Positions 1 to 5,767 of a DNA stretch of 6,269 nt are shown one piece after another. Made by a program: the position numbers and the translations under genes. Positions within the stretch are counted from its first letter, which is position 1, and the number at the start of each line of letters is the position of its first letter. This DNA comes from an uncultured Oscillospiraceae bacterium. Lineage in GTDB: Bacteria > Bacillota > Clostridia > Oscillospirales > Oscillospiraceae. The stretch spans positions 1 to 6,269 of the forward strand of contig CAKSWM010000090.1 of the NCBI GenBank assembly GCA_934511545.1, in the 5' to 3' direction. Below the pieces are notes generated by a model that worked only from the letters and a program-made list of their open reading frames with translations, did not search any database and was not told the DNA's origin.

Positions 1-1780
1 CTCCGGACATCATGGAGGACACGGCATCGTTGTTCGGACGAAGGATCCCAACAATCTTGATCGTTGTTCCGACGTCTTCGGAGTTATAGAGGTAATCCAT
101 TCCGGCCTCGGAGCCGCTTATGTTTGTATATGTGCCGGTTTCGGAGTCGTGGCGGTAGTATTCTGCGGGCAGAACGACCTTGAAGGTCATATTGCATATA
201 TCCTCATAGCTCCAGCTCTCGTCGAATGTGTCCATTTCGCTGCCGTCCATGAAGTTCTGCATTGCATCAACAACGCTGCTCTGTTTGCCGAGTCCGAGAC
301 AGTATATGACAAGGTCGCTTATTTCGTTATCCTTATTGACAACCAGCACCGCCTCATCATAGTTCTGCGGCCATGATCCATAGATAACGTCGTATTGTTC
401 GGTGAGAAGTTCATTGACAAGTCCGTCTTCTCCGTCCTGGGGCGGGAGCATTTCTTCCCAAACCTCCATCTGGGAATAGGCGCTGCCGAAAGTGGAAAAA
501 TATGAGCTGTAATCACCGCCGTACATCGCGCTCATGCAGGTCTCCAGAAGGTCCGTAACGTCGGATTTGAAGATCGTGCCCTCCGTATCCTTGGCATATA
601 TGTCCATATCAAGGTCATAGCTGTATTGTATCGCGCTCGTATAATCCCTGACAGGAGAGCCGCTGCTTTCCAGATATTCCTTGAAGGCGGTCAGATTGTT
701 TGTCTCTGCCTCCATGGAAGAAAGAGAATTGATGAGGTCATACATTATGGTGTTGGAGTAAACCGCGTCGAGATCGTGAGCTTCTTCGCCGTCATCTCCG
801 CCGTTAACGCCCATGAGGGAGGTGACGAGCGAGGACATATCCATGGTCTCGGACTCGATGGTTATCGGGTATGAGGACAGAGTATCCTCCTGTACGCGGT
901 CTATATATGTCTGTATGCCGTTTGACAGCGAGAGTATCAGCGCGATGCCGATAATGCCTATACTGCCGGCAAAGGCGGTGAGGAAGGTGCGTCCCTTTTT
1001 GGTCATGAGGTTATTCAGGGAAAGGCTCAGCGCAGTGAAAAACGACATGGACGGCCGGCGCTTTTTATTGACGGCCGGCTCGGCGGCAGGGAGGTTTTCC
1101 GGTTCATACGGCATGCTGTCGCCGGTGACGCGCCCGTCGAGCAGACGGATGATGCGGGAGGAATAGTTCTCGGCAAGCTCGGGATTGTGTGTGACCATGA
1201 TGATGAGCTTGTTTTTGGAGATCTCGCGCAATATCTCCATTATCTGAACGCTGGTCTCGCTGTCGAGAGCGCCGGTGGGTTCATCCGCGAGGAGAATATC
1301 CGGATCGTTTATCAGTGCGCGCGCAATGGCGACGCGCTGCATCTGCCCGCCGGACATCTGGTTCGGTTTTTTATAGATCTGGTCGCCGAGTCCTACCTGT
1401 TCGAGCACCTTTTTTGCGCGCTCGCGGCGCTCGGCCTTGGAAACGCCGGAGAGCGTCAGCGCCAGCTCAACATTGGAAAGTACGCTCTGGTGCGGGATGA
1501 GATTGTATGACTGGAAAACGAAGCCTATCGAGTGGTTTCGGTAAGAGTCCCAGTCGCTGTCGCGAAAATCCTTTGTGCTGCGGCCATTTATGACAAGGTC
1601 GCCGCTTGAATATTGGTCCAGTCCGCCGATGATGTTGAGCAGAGTTGTTTTTCCGCAGCCCGAAGGTCCCAAGATGGAGACGAATTCGCTCTCCCGGAAA
1701 GCCAGGTCGATACCCTTGAGGGCCTCGACCGTACTGTCACCGGCCTGGTATGATTTATGGATGTTTGTCAGTTTCAGCAT
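1..1780 (-). CDS. MacB-type ABC transporter, fused ATPase and permease (C-terminus beyond window)
   Basis: The minus frame is open from the ATG at 1780 to the window edge, giving 593 codons plus one base. The N-terminal ATPase domain (about residues 1-220) is complete: Walker [10 protein letters not shown] (38-46), Q-loop Q90 in FQSYNLIP, signature MSGGQ (142-146), Walker B ILLADEP (162-168), the TGALDS D-loop typical of the MacB/LolD group, and H-loop H198. A basic linker (KKRR, about 239-242) leads to one hydrophobic helix at about 266-286. The rest, about 290-593, is a polar, acidic stretch consistent with the large extracellular domain between the first two membrane helices. The remaining helices should lie left of position 1; the family often reaches about 1000 residues or more. 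It probably uses ATP to move a compound out of the membrane or envelope, or senses peptides or antibiotics; the substrate cannot be read here. The start is supported by AAAGGA at 1794-1799, with a rather long 13-nt spacer. Confidence 0.93.
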   Translation of the reverse strand, partial: MLKLTNIHKSYQAGDSTVEALKGIDLAFRESEFVSILGPSGCGKTTLLNIIGGLDQYSSGDLVINGRSTKDFRDSDWDSYRNHSIGFVFQSYNLIPHQSVLSNVELALTLSGVSKAERRERAKKVLEQVGLGDQIYKKPNQMSGGQMQRVAIARALINDPDILLADEPTGALDSETSVQIMEILREISKNKLIIMVTHNPELAENYSSRIIRLLDGRVTGDSMPYEPENLPAAEPAVNKKRRPSMSFFTALSLSLNNLMTKKGRTFLTAFAGSIGIIGIALILSLSNGIQTYIDRVQEDTLSSYPITIESETMDMSSLVTSLMGVNGGDDGEEAHDLDAVYSNTIMYDLINSLSSMEAETNNLTAFKEYLESSGSPVRDYTSAIQYSYDLDMDIYAKDTEGTIFKSDVTDLLETCMSAMYGGDYSSYFSTFGSAYSQMEVWEEMLPPQDGEDGLVNELLTEQYDVIYGSWPQNYDEAVLVVNKDNEISDLVIYCLGLGKQSSVVDAMQNFMDGSEMDTFDESWSYEDICNMTFKVVLPAEYYRHDSETGTYTNISGSEAGMDYLYNSEDVGTTIKIVGILRPNNDAVSSMMSG

Positions 1781-1813
1781 GTTGGCCAGTCTGTCCTTTC
1801 GTGATTATCTTAC

Positions 1814-1827
1814 TAAACATATAGTTT
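1814..1827. promoter_or_regulatory. Operator-like site, left copy (TAAACATATAGTTT)
   Basis: This 14-bp sequence recurs as an exact reverse complement at 1860-1873. With the next base it also has internal dyad symmetry, TAAAC and GTTTA arms around a 5-nt ATATA centre, the usual form of a site bound by a dimeric repressor of TetR, MarR or similar type. It overlaps the predicted -10 box of the ABC transporter. No regulator gene is in the window, so the binding protein is unknown. Confidence 0.5.
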
Positions 1828-1852
1828 AATTTTTCAAAGCGCCGGATGTCAA
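1823..1852 (-). promoter_or_regulatory. Predicted sigma-A-like promoter of the ABC transporter gene
   Basis: On the minus strand there is a perfect -35 box TTGACA (plus-strand 1847-1852), an 18-nt spacer and a -10-like TAAACT (1823-1828, four of six matches). Transcription would begin near 1816, leaving a leader of about 36 nt that contains the AAAGGA site. The -10 box lies inside the left copy of the 14-bp inverted repeat, so a protein bound there would block RNA polymerase. Confidence 0.55.
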
Positions 1853-1859
1853 TATCTCC

Positions 1860-1873
1860 AAACTATATGTTTA
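1860..1873. promoter_or_regulatory. Operator-like site, right copy (AAACTATATGTTTA)
   Basis: This is the exact reverse complement of the 1814-1827 site, with centres 46 bp apart (a little over four helical turns). It lies just upstream of the transporter -35 box and about 45 bp upstream of the predicted phospholipase -10 box. That position would suit a second, cooperative site in the divergent control region. The function is inferred from symmetry and placement only. Confidence 0.45.
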
Positions 1874-1915
1874 CAGAAACTTCACAGAAAGCCGTATGCT
1901 TCGGGCGGGAAAGTG

Positions 1916-1924
1916 TGGTAAAAT
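1916..1924 (+). promoter_or_regulatory. Predicted extended -10 promoter of the phospholipase gene
   Basis: TGG followed by TAAAAT (1919-1924, five of six matches to TATAAT) forms a TG-extended -10 element. No good -35 box sits 16-18 nt upstream, which is common for extended -10 promoters. Transcription would start near 1931, giving a leader of about 90 nt. Confidence 0.4.
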
Positions 1925-1956
1925 CAATATCGGGAATACTTCCGTCGGCAGACAGG

Positions 1957-1983
1957 GGCACGCGCTGTCAGGTGCGCTGTGCC
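1957..1983 (+). other. Leader hairpin upstream of the phospholipase gene
   Basis: GGCACGCGC (1957-1965) pairs with GCGC-T-GTGCC (1974-1983), giving nine base pairs with one bulged T and an 8-nt loop. It lies between the predicted promoter and the ribosome binding site. No T-run follows, so it is not a standard terminator. A competing 5-bp pairing of GACAG (1951-1955) with CTGTC (1965-1969) is possible. Whether it does anything is unknown. Confidence 0.35.
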
Positions 1984-2019
1984 GTTGCCAGTTGGCGGAC
2001 TATGAACGGAGGAAAAAAC

Positions 2020-3126
2020 ATGCCGGAAAAGCCTGAACTTCTTCTTGACAGAAACAAAACCTATGCTGTCGCTCTCGAGGGCGGCGGCGCGCGGGGCGCG
2101 TATCAGGTCGGAGTTTGGCGCGCGCTCGAGGAGGCCGGAATAAAATATAACGCCGTGTCCGGATCTTCGGTCGGCGCACTCAACGGCGCGCTCATGACGA
2201 TGCGTGATCTGGACCTGGCGGAGAAGATTTGGAGCAATATTCGATATTCTATGGTCATGAACGTGGATGACGAGCTGATGAAGGGCTTTTTTGACCGCAA
2301 TCTAAAGCTCGGCGGGGTAAAGTCTCTTGCCAAATATGCGCTCGATGCGATACGCGCCGGAGGTATCGATGTTACGCCTCTGCGCGAATGGATAAACAGT
2401 GTAGTGGATGAAAGGGCGGTCAGGGCATCGGATGTCGAGCTGTTCATCGTCACCTATTCGCTGTCAGACATGAAGGAGCTGGACATCGACGTGCGCGAAC
2501 TGCCGGAAGGACAGATCGGAGAAATGCTGCTTGCCAGCGCGTATTTTCCGGCCTTCAAGAATGAAAAAATACGGGGAAAGCGCTATTCGGACGGCGGCGT
2601 CCAGGACGTCGTGCCTATCAATTCGCTGATAACCCGCGGATACAAAGACCTTATTGTCATCCGCATATACGGAGTCGGCGTTGAAAAGCGCGTCAGGATA
2701 CCTGATGAAGTTTCGGTCACGACGATCGCGCCGACAGAGGATCTCGGCAGCGTGCTGGATTTTGAGAGTGAACACGCAAAGGAACTCATGACGCTGGGAT
2801 ACTATGACGCACAGAGAATCCTATATGGATATATTGGCGATAAGTATTATCTTCAAAAGACAATGACGGAAGCGGAAGCTTATGAATTTGTCTGTGCGAC
2901 GGCATATACGGTGGCGGCGCAGACGAAGGAGGACCCCTCTCTCCGCAAGGTCAACGAGGAGATAATCCCCGGCATGGCAAAGCGCCTTGGCGTTAAAAAC
3001 GGAGATTATTACGACGTTTTCATTAAGTGTATGGAAATGGCAGCCCTCGACAAAGGGCTGCCCAGATTCAGATTGATAACGGACCGGGAGCTGTTTGAGG
3101 AATTGACTCATCCGGAGCAGGCCTGA
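2020..3126 (+). CDS. Patatin-like phospholipase family protein
   Basis: The 368-residue protein has the three hallmarks of the patatin family of serine acyl hydrolases: the oxyanion-hole loop GGGARG (21-26), the nucleophile elbow GSSVG (48-52, catalytic Ser50) and the DGG motif (191-193, catalytic Asp191) in YSDGGVQDVVP. These form the Ser-Asp dyad that cleaves acyl esters of phospholipids or similar lipids. There is no signal peptide or membrane helix, so it is probably cytoplasmic and acts at the inner face of the membrane. The region after about residue 205 is a family-variable C-terminal part. The frame is open back to an ATG at 1846, but the 2020 start is chosen because GGAGGA (2008-2013) sits 7 nt upstream, the family similarity begins just after it, and the extension would cover the predicted promoter. 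The 3' end overlaps nth by 19 bp. The natural substrate is unknown. Confidence 0.93.
   Translation: MPEKPELLLDRNKTYAVALEGGGARGAYQVGVWRALEEAGIKYNAVSGSSVGALNGALMTMRDLDLAEKIWSNIRYSMVMNVDDELMKGFFDRNLKLGGVKSLAKYALDAIRAGGIDVTPLREWINSVVDERAVRASDVELFIVTYSLSDMKELDIDVRELPEGQIGEMLLASAYFPAFKNEKIRGKRYSDGGVQDVVPINSLITRGYKDLIVIRIYGVGVEKRVRIPDEVSVTTIAPTEDLGSVLDFESEHAKELMTLGYYDAQRILYGYIGDKYYLQKTMTEAEAYEFVCATAYTVAAQTKEDPSLRKVNEEIIPGMAKRLGVKNGDYYDVFIKCMEMAALDKGLPRFRLITDRELFEELTHPEQA
3039..3062 (-). terminator. GC-rich hairpin inside the phospholipase 3' end, possible nth terminator
   Basis: GGCAGCCCT (3039-3047) and AGGGCTGCC (3054-3062) form a perfect 9-bp stem with a 6-nt loop. It lies about 45 nt beyond the nth stop codon, in the direction nth is read, and 62 bp before the phospholipase stop. 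On the minus strand only a short ATTT follows, so intrinsic termination would be weak. It could equally be chance in coding sequence. Confidence 0.3.
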
Positions 3127-3743
3127 CAGACGTGGCGGATTGTGCAGCTGCCGCAATCGGGCTTTCTCGCCGTGCACACCGCACGCCCGTGCAGTACGAG
3201 ACGGTGGCAGAAATCGGAGGATTTCTCCGGCGGCAGTATCTCGCGCAGCGCATGCTCGATCTTGACCGGTTCTTTCAGGCCGTCTACAAGGCCGAGCCGG
3301 TTGGAAAGCCTTATGCAATGGGTATCGACGACAACGGCGCCGGGTTCCTTGAAAATGTCGCCGAGGATGAGGTTCGCGGTCTTGCGGCCGACGCCGGGAA
3401 GAGCGAGCAGCTCATCCATCGTGCCGGGCACCCTGCCGCCGTGGCGCTCCAGAAGCGCCTGCGCGCAGAGAACGATGTCGCGTGCCTTGGAGCGGAAAAA
3501 GCCGCAGGAACGTATGTACTGTCCGACCTCATCAACATCTGCCTCAGCAAAGCTTTCGAGAGTCGGATACCGCTCGAACAGGGCGGGGGTCACGGTGTTT
3601 ACGCGGGCATCCGTGCACTGCGCGGCGAGCCGGACGGAGAAAAGCAGCTCGTAATCCTTTTCATATTCGAGCGCGCATTCGGCAAGGGGATAGACTGCCT
3701 CCAGCCCGGATATTATCGCATCTATCTGTTCCTGAGTCCTCAT
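3108..3743 (-). CDS. nth: Endonuclease III, DNA glycosylase/AP lyase
   Basis: This is a 211-residue protein, the same length as E. coli Nth. It removes oxidised pyrimidines from DNA and cuts the resulting abasic site in base-excision repair. Visible motifs are AAQCTDARVN (40-49) of the DNA-binding face, the helix-hairpin-helix LPGVGRKTAN (115-124) with catalytic Lys121, VDTH with catalytic Asp140, and a C-terminal [4Fe-4S] loop with cysteines 190, 197, 200 and 206, the classic C-X6-C-X2-C-X5-C spacing. All key residues are present. The ATG at 3743 has GGAGG (plus-strand 3751-3755) 7 nt upstream. The gene is convergent with the phospholipase, overlapping its last 19 bp, and divergent from rarA, another genome-maintenance gene. 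Confidence 0.96.
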   Translation of the reverse strand: MRTQEQIDAIISGLEAVYPLAECALEYEKDYELLFSVRLAAQCTDARVNTVTPALFERYPTLESFAEADVDEVGQYIRSCGFFRSKARDIVLCAQALLERHGGRVPGTMDELLALPGVGRKTANLILGDIFKEPGAVVVDTHCIRLSNRLGLVDGLKEPVKIEHALREILPPEKSSDFCHRLVLHGRAVCTARKPDCGSCTIRHVCQACSG

Positions 3744-3773
3744 AACGGAGCCTCCGAGTGTGGTTTTGCGTCT

Positions 3774-3802
3774 ATTCTAGCACAGCGGAGGGCGGAATCC
3801 AA
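3774..3802 (-). promoter_or_regulatory. Predicted promoter of nth
   Basis: On the minus strand there is a -10 box TAGAAT (plus-strand 3774-3779) preceded by TGC, so it is TG-extended. A 17-nt spacer separates it from the weak -35 TTGGAT (3797-3802). Transcription would begin near 3767, leaving a leader of about 24 nt with the GGAGG site. Confidence 0.55.
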
Positions 3803-3812
3803 GCTTTTTGTA

Positions 3813-3842
3813 TTGCAAGACAGCGGCGTTATCGTCTATAAT
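3813..3842 (+). promoter_or_regulatory. Predicted promoter of rarA
   Basis: A perfect -10 box TATAAT lies at 3837-3842. A -35-like TTGCAA (3813-3818, four of six matches) lies 18 nt upstream. The start point would be near 3849, about 30 nt before the rarA ATG. This -35 box is only 10 bp from the nth -35 box, so the two promoters are back to back without overlapping transcripts. Confidence 0.6.
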
Positions 3843-3879
3843 GGCCGTGTAATTATCAATCGACTGGAGAGATGACATA

Positions 3880-5157
3880 ATGGCTGACGGCGGCTATCGC
3901 CCGCTGGCGGACGAGATACGCCCGCACAGCCTTGACGATGTTGTCGGACAGGAACATATCCTGGGAAAGGACGGGCTTCTGCGCCGAATCGTCGAGAGCG
4001 GGAACATTCCGAACATGATCTTCTATGGCCCGTCGGGCACGGGAAAGACAACGGTTGCGCGCATCATCGCAGAGCGGACCAACCGGACTCTGCGCCGCCT
4101 CAACGCAACGACGGCCGGAATAGCCGATATCAAGAACATCATAGCGGAGCTGGATACCTTTATGACGCCGGGCGGCGTTTTGCTGTACCTTGACGAGATA
4201 CAGTATTTCAACAAAAAACAGCAGCAGTCTCTCCTGGAGTTCATCGAGAACGGAAAGATAACGCTTATCGCATCGACAACGGAGAATCCGTATTTCTATG
4301 TGTTCAACGCGATCCTCAGCCGGAGCACGGTGTTTGAATTCAAGCAGATCGAGCCGGCGGCGGCGGCGCCCGCTGTGCGTCGAGCCATATCCATTATGGA
4401 GAGTAGAGAAGGCGTTATCGCTGAAACGGAGACAGGGGTAGTCGAGCATATCTCGTCTGCCTGCGGCGGAGACGTCCGCAAGGCGATGAATGCGGTGGAG
4501 CTGATGTTCTCCGCGGGAAGGCGGGAAAGCGGGAGCGTATATCTGACGATGGCCGATGCACAGGCTGTTTCCCAGCGCAGCGCTATGCGCTATGACCGTG
4601 ACGGGGACGGGCATTATGATATCCTCTCCGCACTGCACAAGTCGATCCGCGGCTCGGATCCGGACGCTGCGATACACTATCTTGCGCGGCTGCTCGAAGC
4701 TGGAGACCTTGCCTCTGCCTGCCGAAGGATACTCTGCGCGTGTACAGAAGATGTGGGGCTTGCCTGGCCGGCGTGCATCCCGATAGTGAAAGCCTGCATC
4801 GATACGGCGCTGCAGCTCGGCCTGCCGGAGGGGCGCCTGCCGCTGGCGGATGCCGTGATCCTGCTATGCACTGCGCCGAAATCCAACACGGGTATGCTGG
4901 CGATTGACGCCGCGATGGCGGATGTCCGCGCGGGCAAGGCGGGGCCGGTCCCCCGCGAGCTTCAGAATGTTCATGCCGACGGCACGGGTTTTGAACGTGA
5001 ACAGGGCTATAAATATGCCCACGACTATCCGAATCATTGGGTCAGGCAGCAGTATCTTCCCGATTCGCTTAAAAACGCGCATTACTATAATTATGGCGAC
5101 AACAAGACCGAGCAGGCTGCAAAGCGCTATTGGGATGAGATAAAGAAATCTAGATGA
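3880..5157 (+). CDS. rarA: Replication-associated recombination protein A (RarA/MgsA), AAA+ ATPase
   Basis: The 425-residue protein matches the RarA/MgsA/WRNIP1 family in length and motifs. It opens with the family signature of the form RPLADEIRPHSLDDVVGQEH. Then come Walker A GPSGTGKT (50-57), Walker B LLYLDEIQ (101-108, Asp105 and Glu106), the FNKKQQQSLLEFIENG stretch (110-125), sensor 1 ASTTENP (131-137), the arginine finger in LSRS (Arg148) and sensor 2 GGDVRKAMN (196-204, Arg200). The C-terminal half (about 240-425), ending in a typical HDYPNHWVRQQYLPD segment (381-395), is the tetramerisation domain. RarA works at stalled replication forks with SSB, on a clamp-loader-like fold. The ATG at 3880 has GGAGAG (3866-3871) 8 nt upstream. 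A (GCG)4 run at 4355-4367 encodes four alanines (160-163). The 3' end overlaps the next, convergent gene by 8 bp. Confidence 0.96.
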   Translation: MADGGYRPLADEIRPHSLDDVVGQEHILGKDGLLRRIVESGNIPNMIFYGPSGTGKTTVARIIAERTNRTLRRLNATTAGIADIKNIIAELDTFMTPGGVLLYLDEIQYFNKKQQQSLLEFIENGKITLIASTTENPYFYVFNAILSRSTVFEFKQIEPAAAAPAVRRAISIMESREGVIAETETGVVEHISSACGGDVRKAMNAVELMFSAGRRESGSVYLTMADAQAVSQRSAMRYDRDGDGHYDILSALHKSIRGSDPDAAIHYLARLLEAGDLASACRRILCACTEDVGLAWPACIPIVKACIDTALQLGLPEGRLPLADAVILLCTAPKSNTGMLAIDAAMADVRAGKAGPVPRELQNVHADGTGFEREQGYKYAHDYPNHWVRQQYLPDSLKNAHYYNYGDNKTEQAAKRYWDEIKKSR

Positions 5158-5497
5158 CCTCTATATGACGCCCGCCGACAGAGCGGAGAATATCGCGCGC
5201 ATGCGGGATGTCCTCTCCGGATACGAGAAGTTTCAGCAATGCTCCTCTTTTTGGGGCGCTGGCTTCGTTGGAAAATATGGCGCGGGAGCCGACCGGAGGG
5301 AAAAAGGGGTCGGACGCACCGGGCTGATTCACCATGTTGATACTGTACGGGCTGAATACTCCGGCATTTGTTCCGCGCTCGCCGCCGTTTATGAGCAGCC
5401 CAGTGAAGTCAAAGCGGACTCCGCTGCGGCGCAGGCGCATGAGAGCAAGATCGGCGCTGTCCCTGTCGTCGAATCTGGCAGTTACGATAGATTTCAT
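5150..5497 (-). CDS. Hypothetical protein, 115 residues, predicted ferredoxin-like fold
   Basis: I do not recognise a named family. The ATG at 5497 has a GGAGG site (plus-strand 5505-5509) exactly 7 nt upstream. The frame stays open further upstream to 5737, but that part runs antisense across the DUF951 gene and is not protein-like. Predicted structure is a strand (SIVTARF), a helix (about 12-24, DSADLALMRLRRSG), a strand (RFDFTGLLI), a glycine/proline-rich middle (about 38-80), a strand (ALLKLLVSGE), a helix (about 97-107) and a strand (RHIEVI). This beta-alpha-beta, beta-alpha-beta pattern fits an alpha/beta plait, and the N-terminal part faintly resembles small stress proteins of the YflT/17M type. 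There are no cysteines, signal peptide or membrane helix, so it should be cytoplasmic. It overlaps the end of rarA by 8 bp and is divergent from the DUF951/radical SAM unit. Confidence 0.82.
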   Translation of the reverse strand: MKSIVTARFDDRDSADLALMRLRRSGVRFDFTGLLINGGERGTNAGVFSPYSINMVNQPGASDPFFPPVGSRAIFSNEASAPKRGALLKLLVSGEDIPHARDILRSVGGRHIEVI

Positions 5498-5566
5498 TTT
5501 GCATCCTCCACTTACAAGTCGTTTGTGTGGAGTTATTATTGCCAACAGAAAAGGAAAATATGAGGT
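5498..5566. promoter_or_regulatory. Compact divergent control region
   Basis: Only 69 bp separate the divergent starts of the 115-residue protein and the DUF951 gene. On the plus strand, TATTAT (5534-5539, five of six to TATAAT) with a weak -35 such as TTACAA (5512-5517, 16-nt spacer) could drive the DUF951/radical SAM unit from about 5546. On the minus strand I find no confident promoter. A TTGGCA-like box at 5541-5546 lacks a well-spaced -10, so that promoter may be weak or lie inside the DUF951 gene. Confidence 0.35.
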
Positions 5567-5761
5567 ATGGACATCAGAGTCGGCGATATATTGACGATGA
5601 AAAAGCAGCACCCCTGCGGCGAGAAGCGGTGGCAGGTGCTGCGTACAGGCGCGGATTTCAAACTGCGCTGTCTTGGCTGCGGGCATGAGGTAATGGGTGC
5701 GCGCAGCAGGTTTGAGAAGAATATAAGGAATATTCAAAGAGATTCAGATAAGGAAGGTTAA
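5567..5761 (+). CDS. DUF951 family protein, probable metal-binding
   Basis: The 64-residue protein shows the conserved pattern of DUF951, a small family found widely in Firmicutes: an N-terminal VGDILTMKKQHPCG block (5-18), W22, RTGADFKLRC (26-35) and CLGCGH (35-40). Cys17, Cys35 and Cys38, with His15 or His40, could hold a zinc ion, though this is inferred. The family's function is not known and the protein should be cytoplasmic. AAGGA (5551-5555) lies 11 nt before the ATG; the GAGG right at the start is too close to serve. An earlier ATG at 5560 is out of frame. The gene ends 6 bp before the radical SAM gene and is almost certainly co-transcribed with it. The C-terminal tail after about residue 45 is charged and variable. 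Confidence 0.9.
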   Translation: MDIRVGDILTMKKQHPCGEKRWQVLRTGADFKLRCLGCGHEVMGARSRFEKNIRNIQRDSDKEG

Positions 5762-5767
5762 AAAGCG

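Noticed and set aside
149..1829. Several plus-strand open frames of 60-120 codons over the first 1.8 kb
   Set aside because: All are antisense to the ABC transporter frame, which is continuous and carries every ATPase motif.
1814..1873. The 60-bp inverted-repeat unit as a miniature mobile element
   Set aside because: No target-site duplication is visible at its ends. The copies coincide with promoter elements and have internal dyad symmetry, which fits operators better.
1846..2019. In-frame 58-codon extension of the phospholipase
   Set aside because: It lacks a ribosome site at its start, covers the predicted promoter and leader, and does not resemble the family N-terminus. The 2020 ATG has a strong GGAGGA.
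3745..3755. Short inverted repeat CGGAG-C-CTCCG over the nth ribosome site
   Set aside because: As RNA it could form only about 4 bp with a 3-nt loop, too weak to claim control of translation.
3132..3875. 247-codon open frame on the plus strand across nth
   Set aside because: It is antisense to nth, whose motifs are all intact. It has no convincing ribosome site and no recognisable protein features, and it would run through both divergent promoters.
3856..4677. 273-codon open frame on the minus strand across rarA
   Set aside because: It is a shadow of rarA in a GC-rich reading. Its product is rich in Arg/His with no motif, and rarA is unambiguous.
5246..5310. Cctcttttt and aaaaagggg stretches downstream of rarA as a terminator
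   Set aside because: The arms are about 45 nt apart, imperfect, and inside the coding region of the 115-residue protein, with no T-run after the second arm.
5498..5737. In-frame 80-codon N-terminal extension of the 115-residue protein
   Set aside because: It runs antisense over the DUF951 gene, while a perfect GGAGG sits before the internal ATG at 5497.
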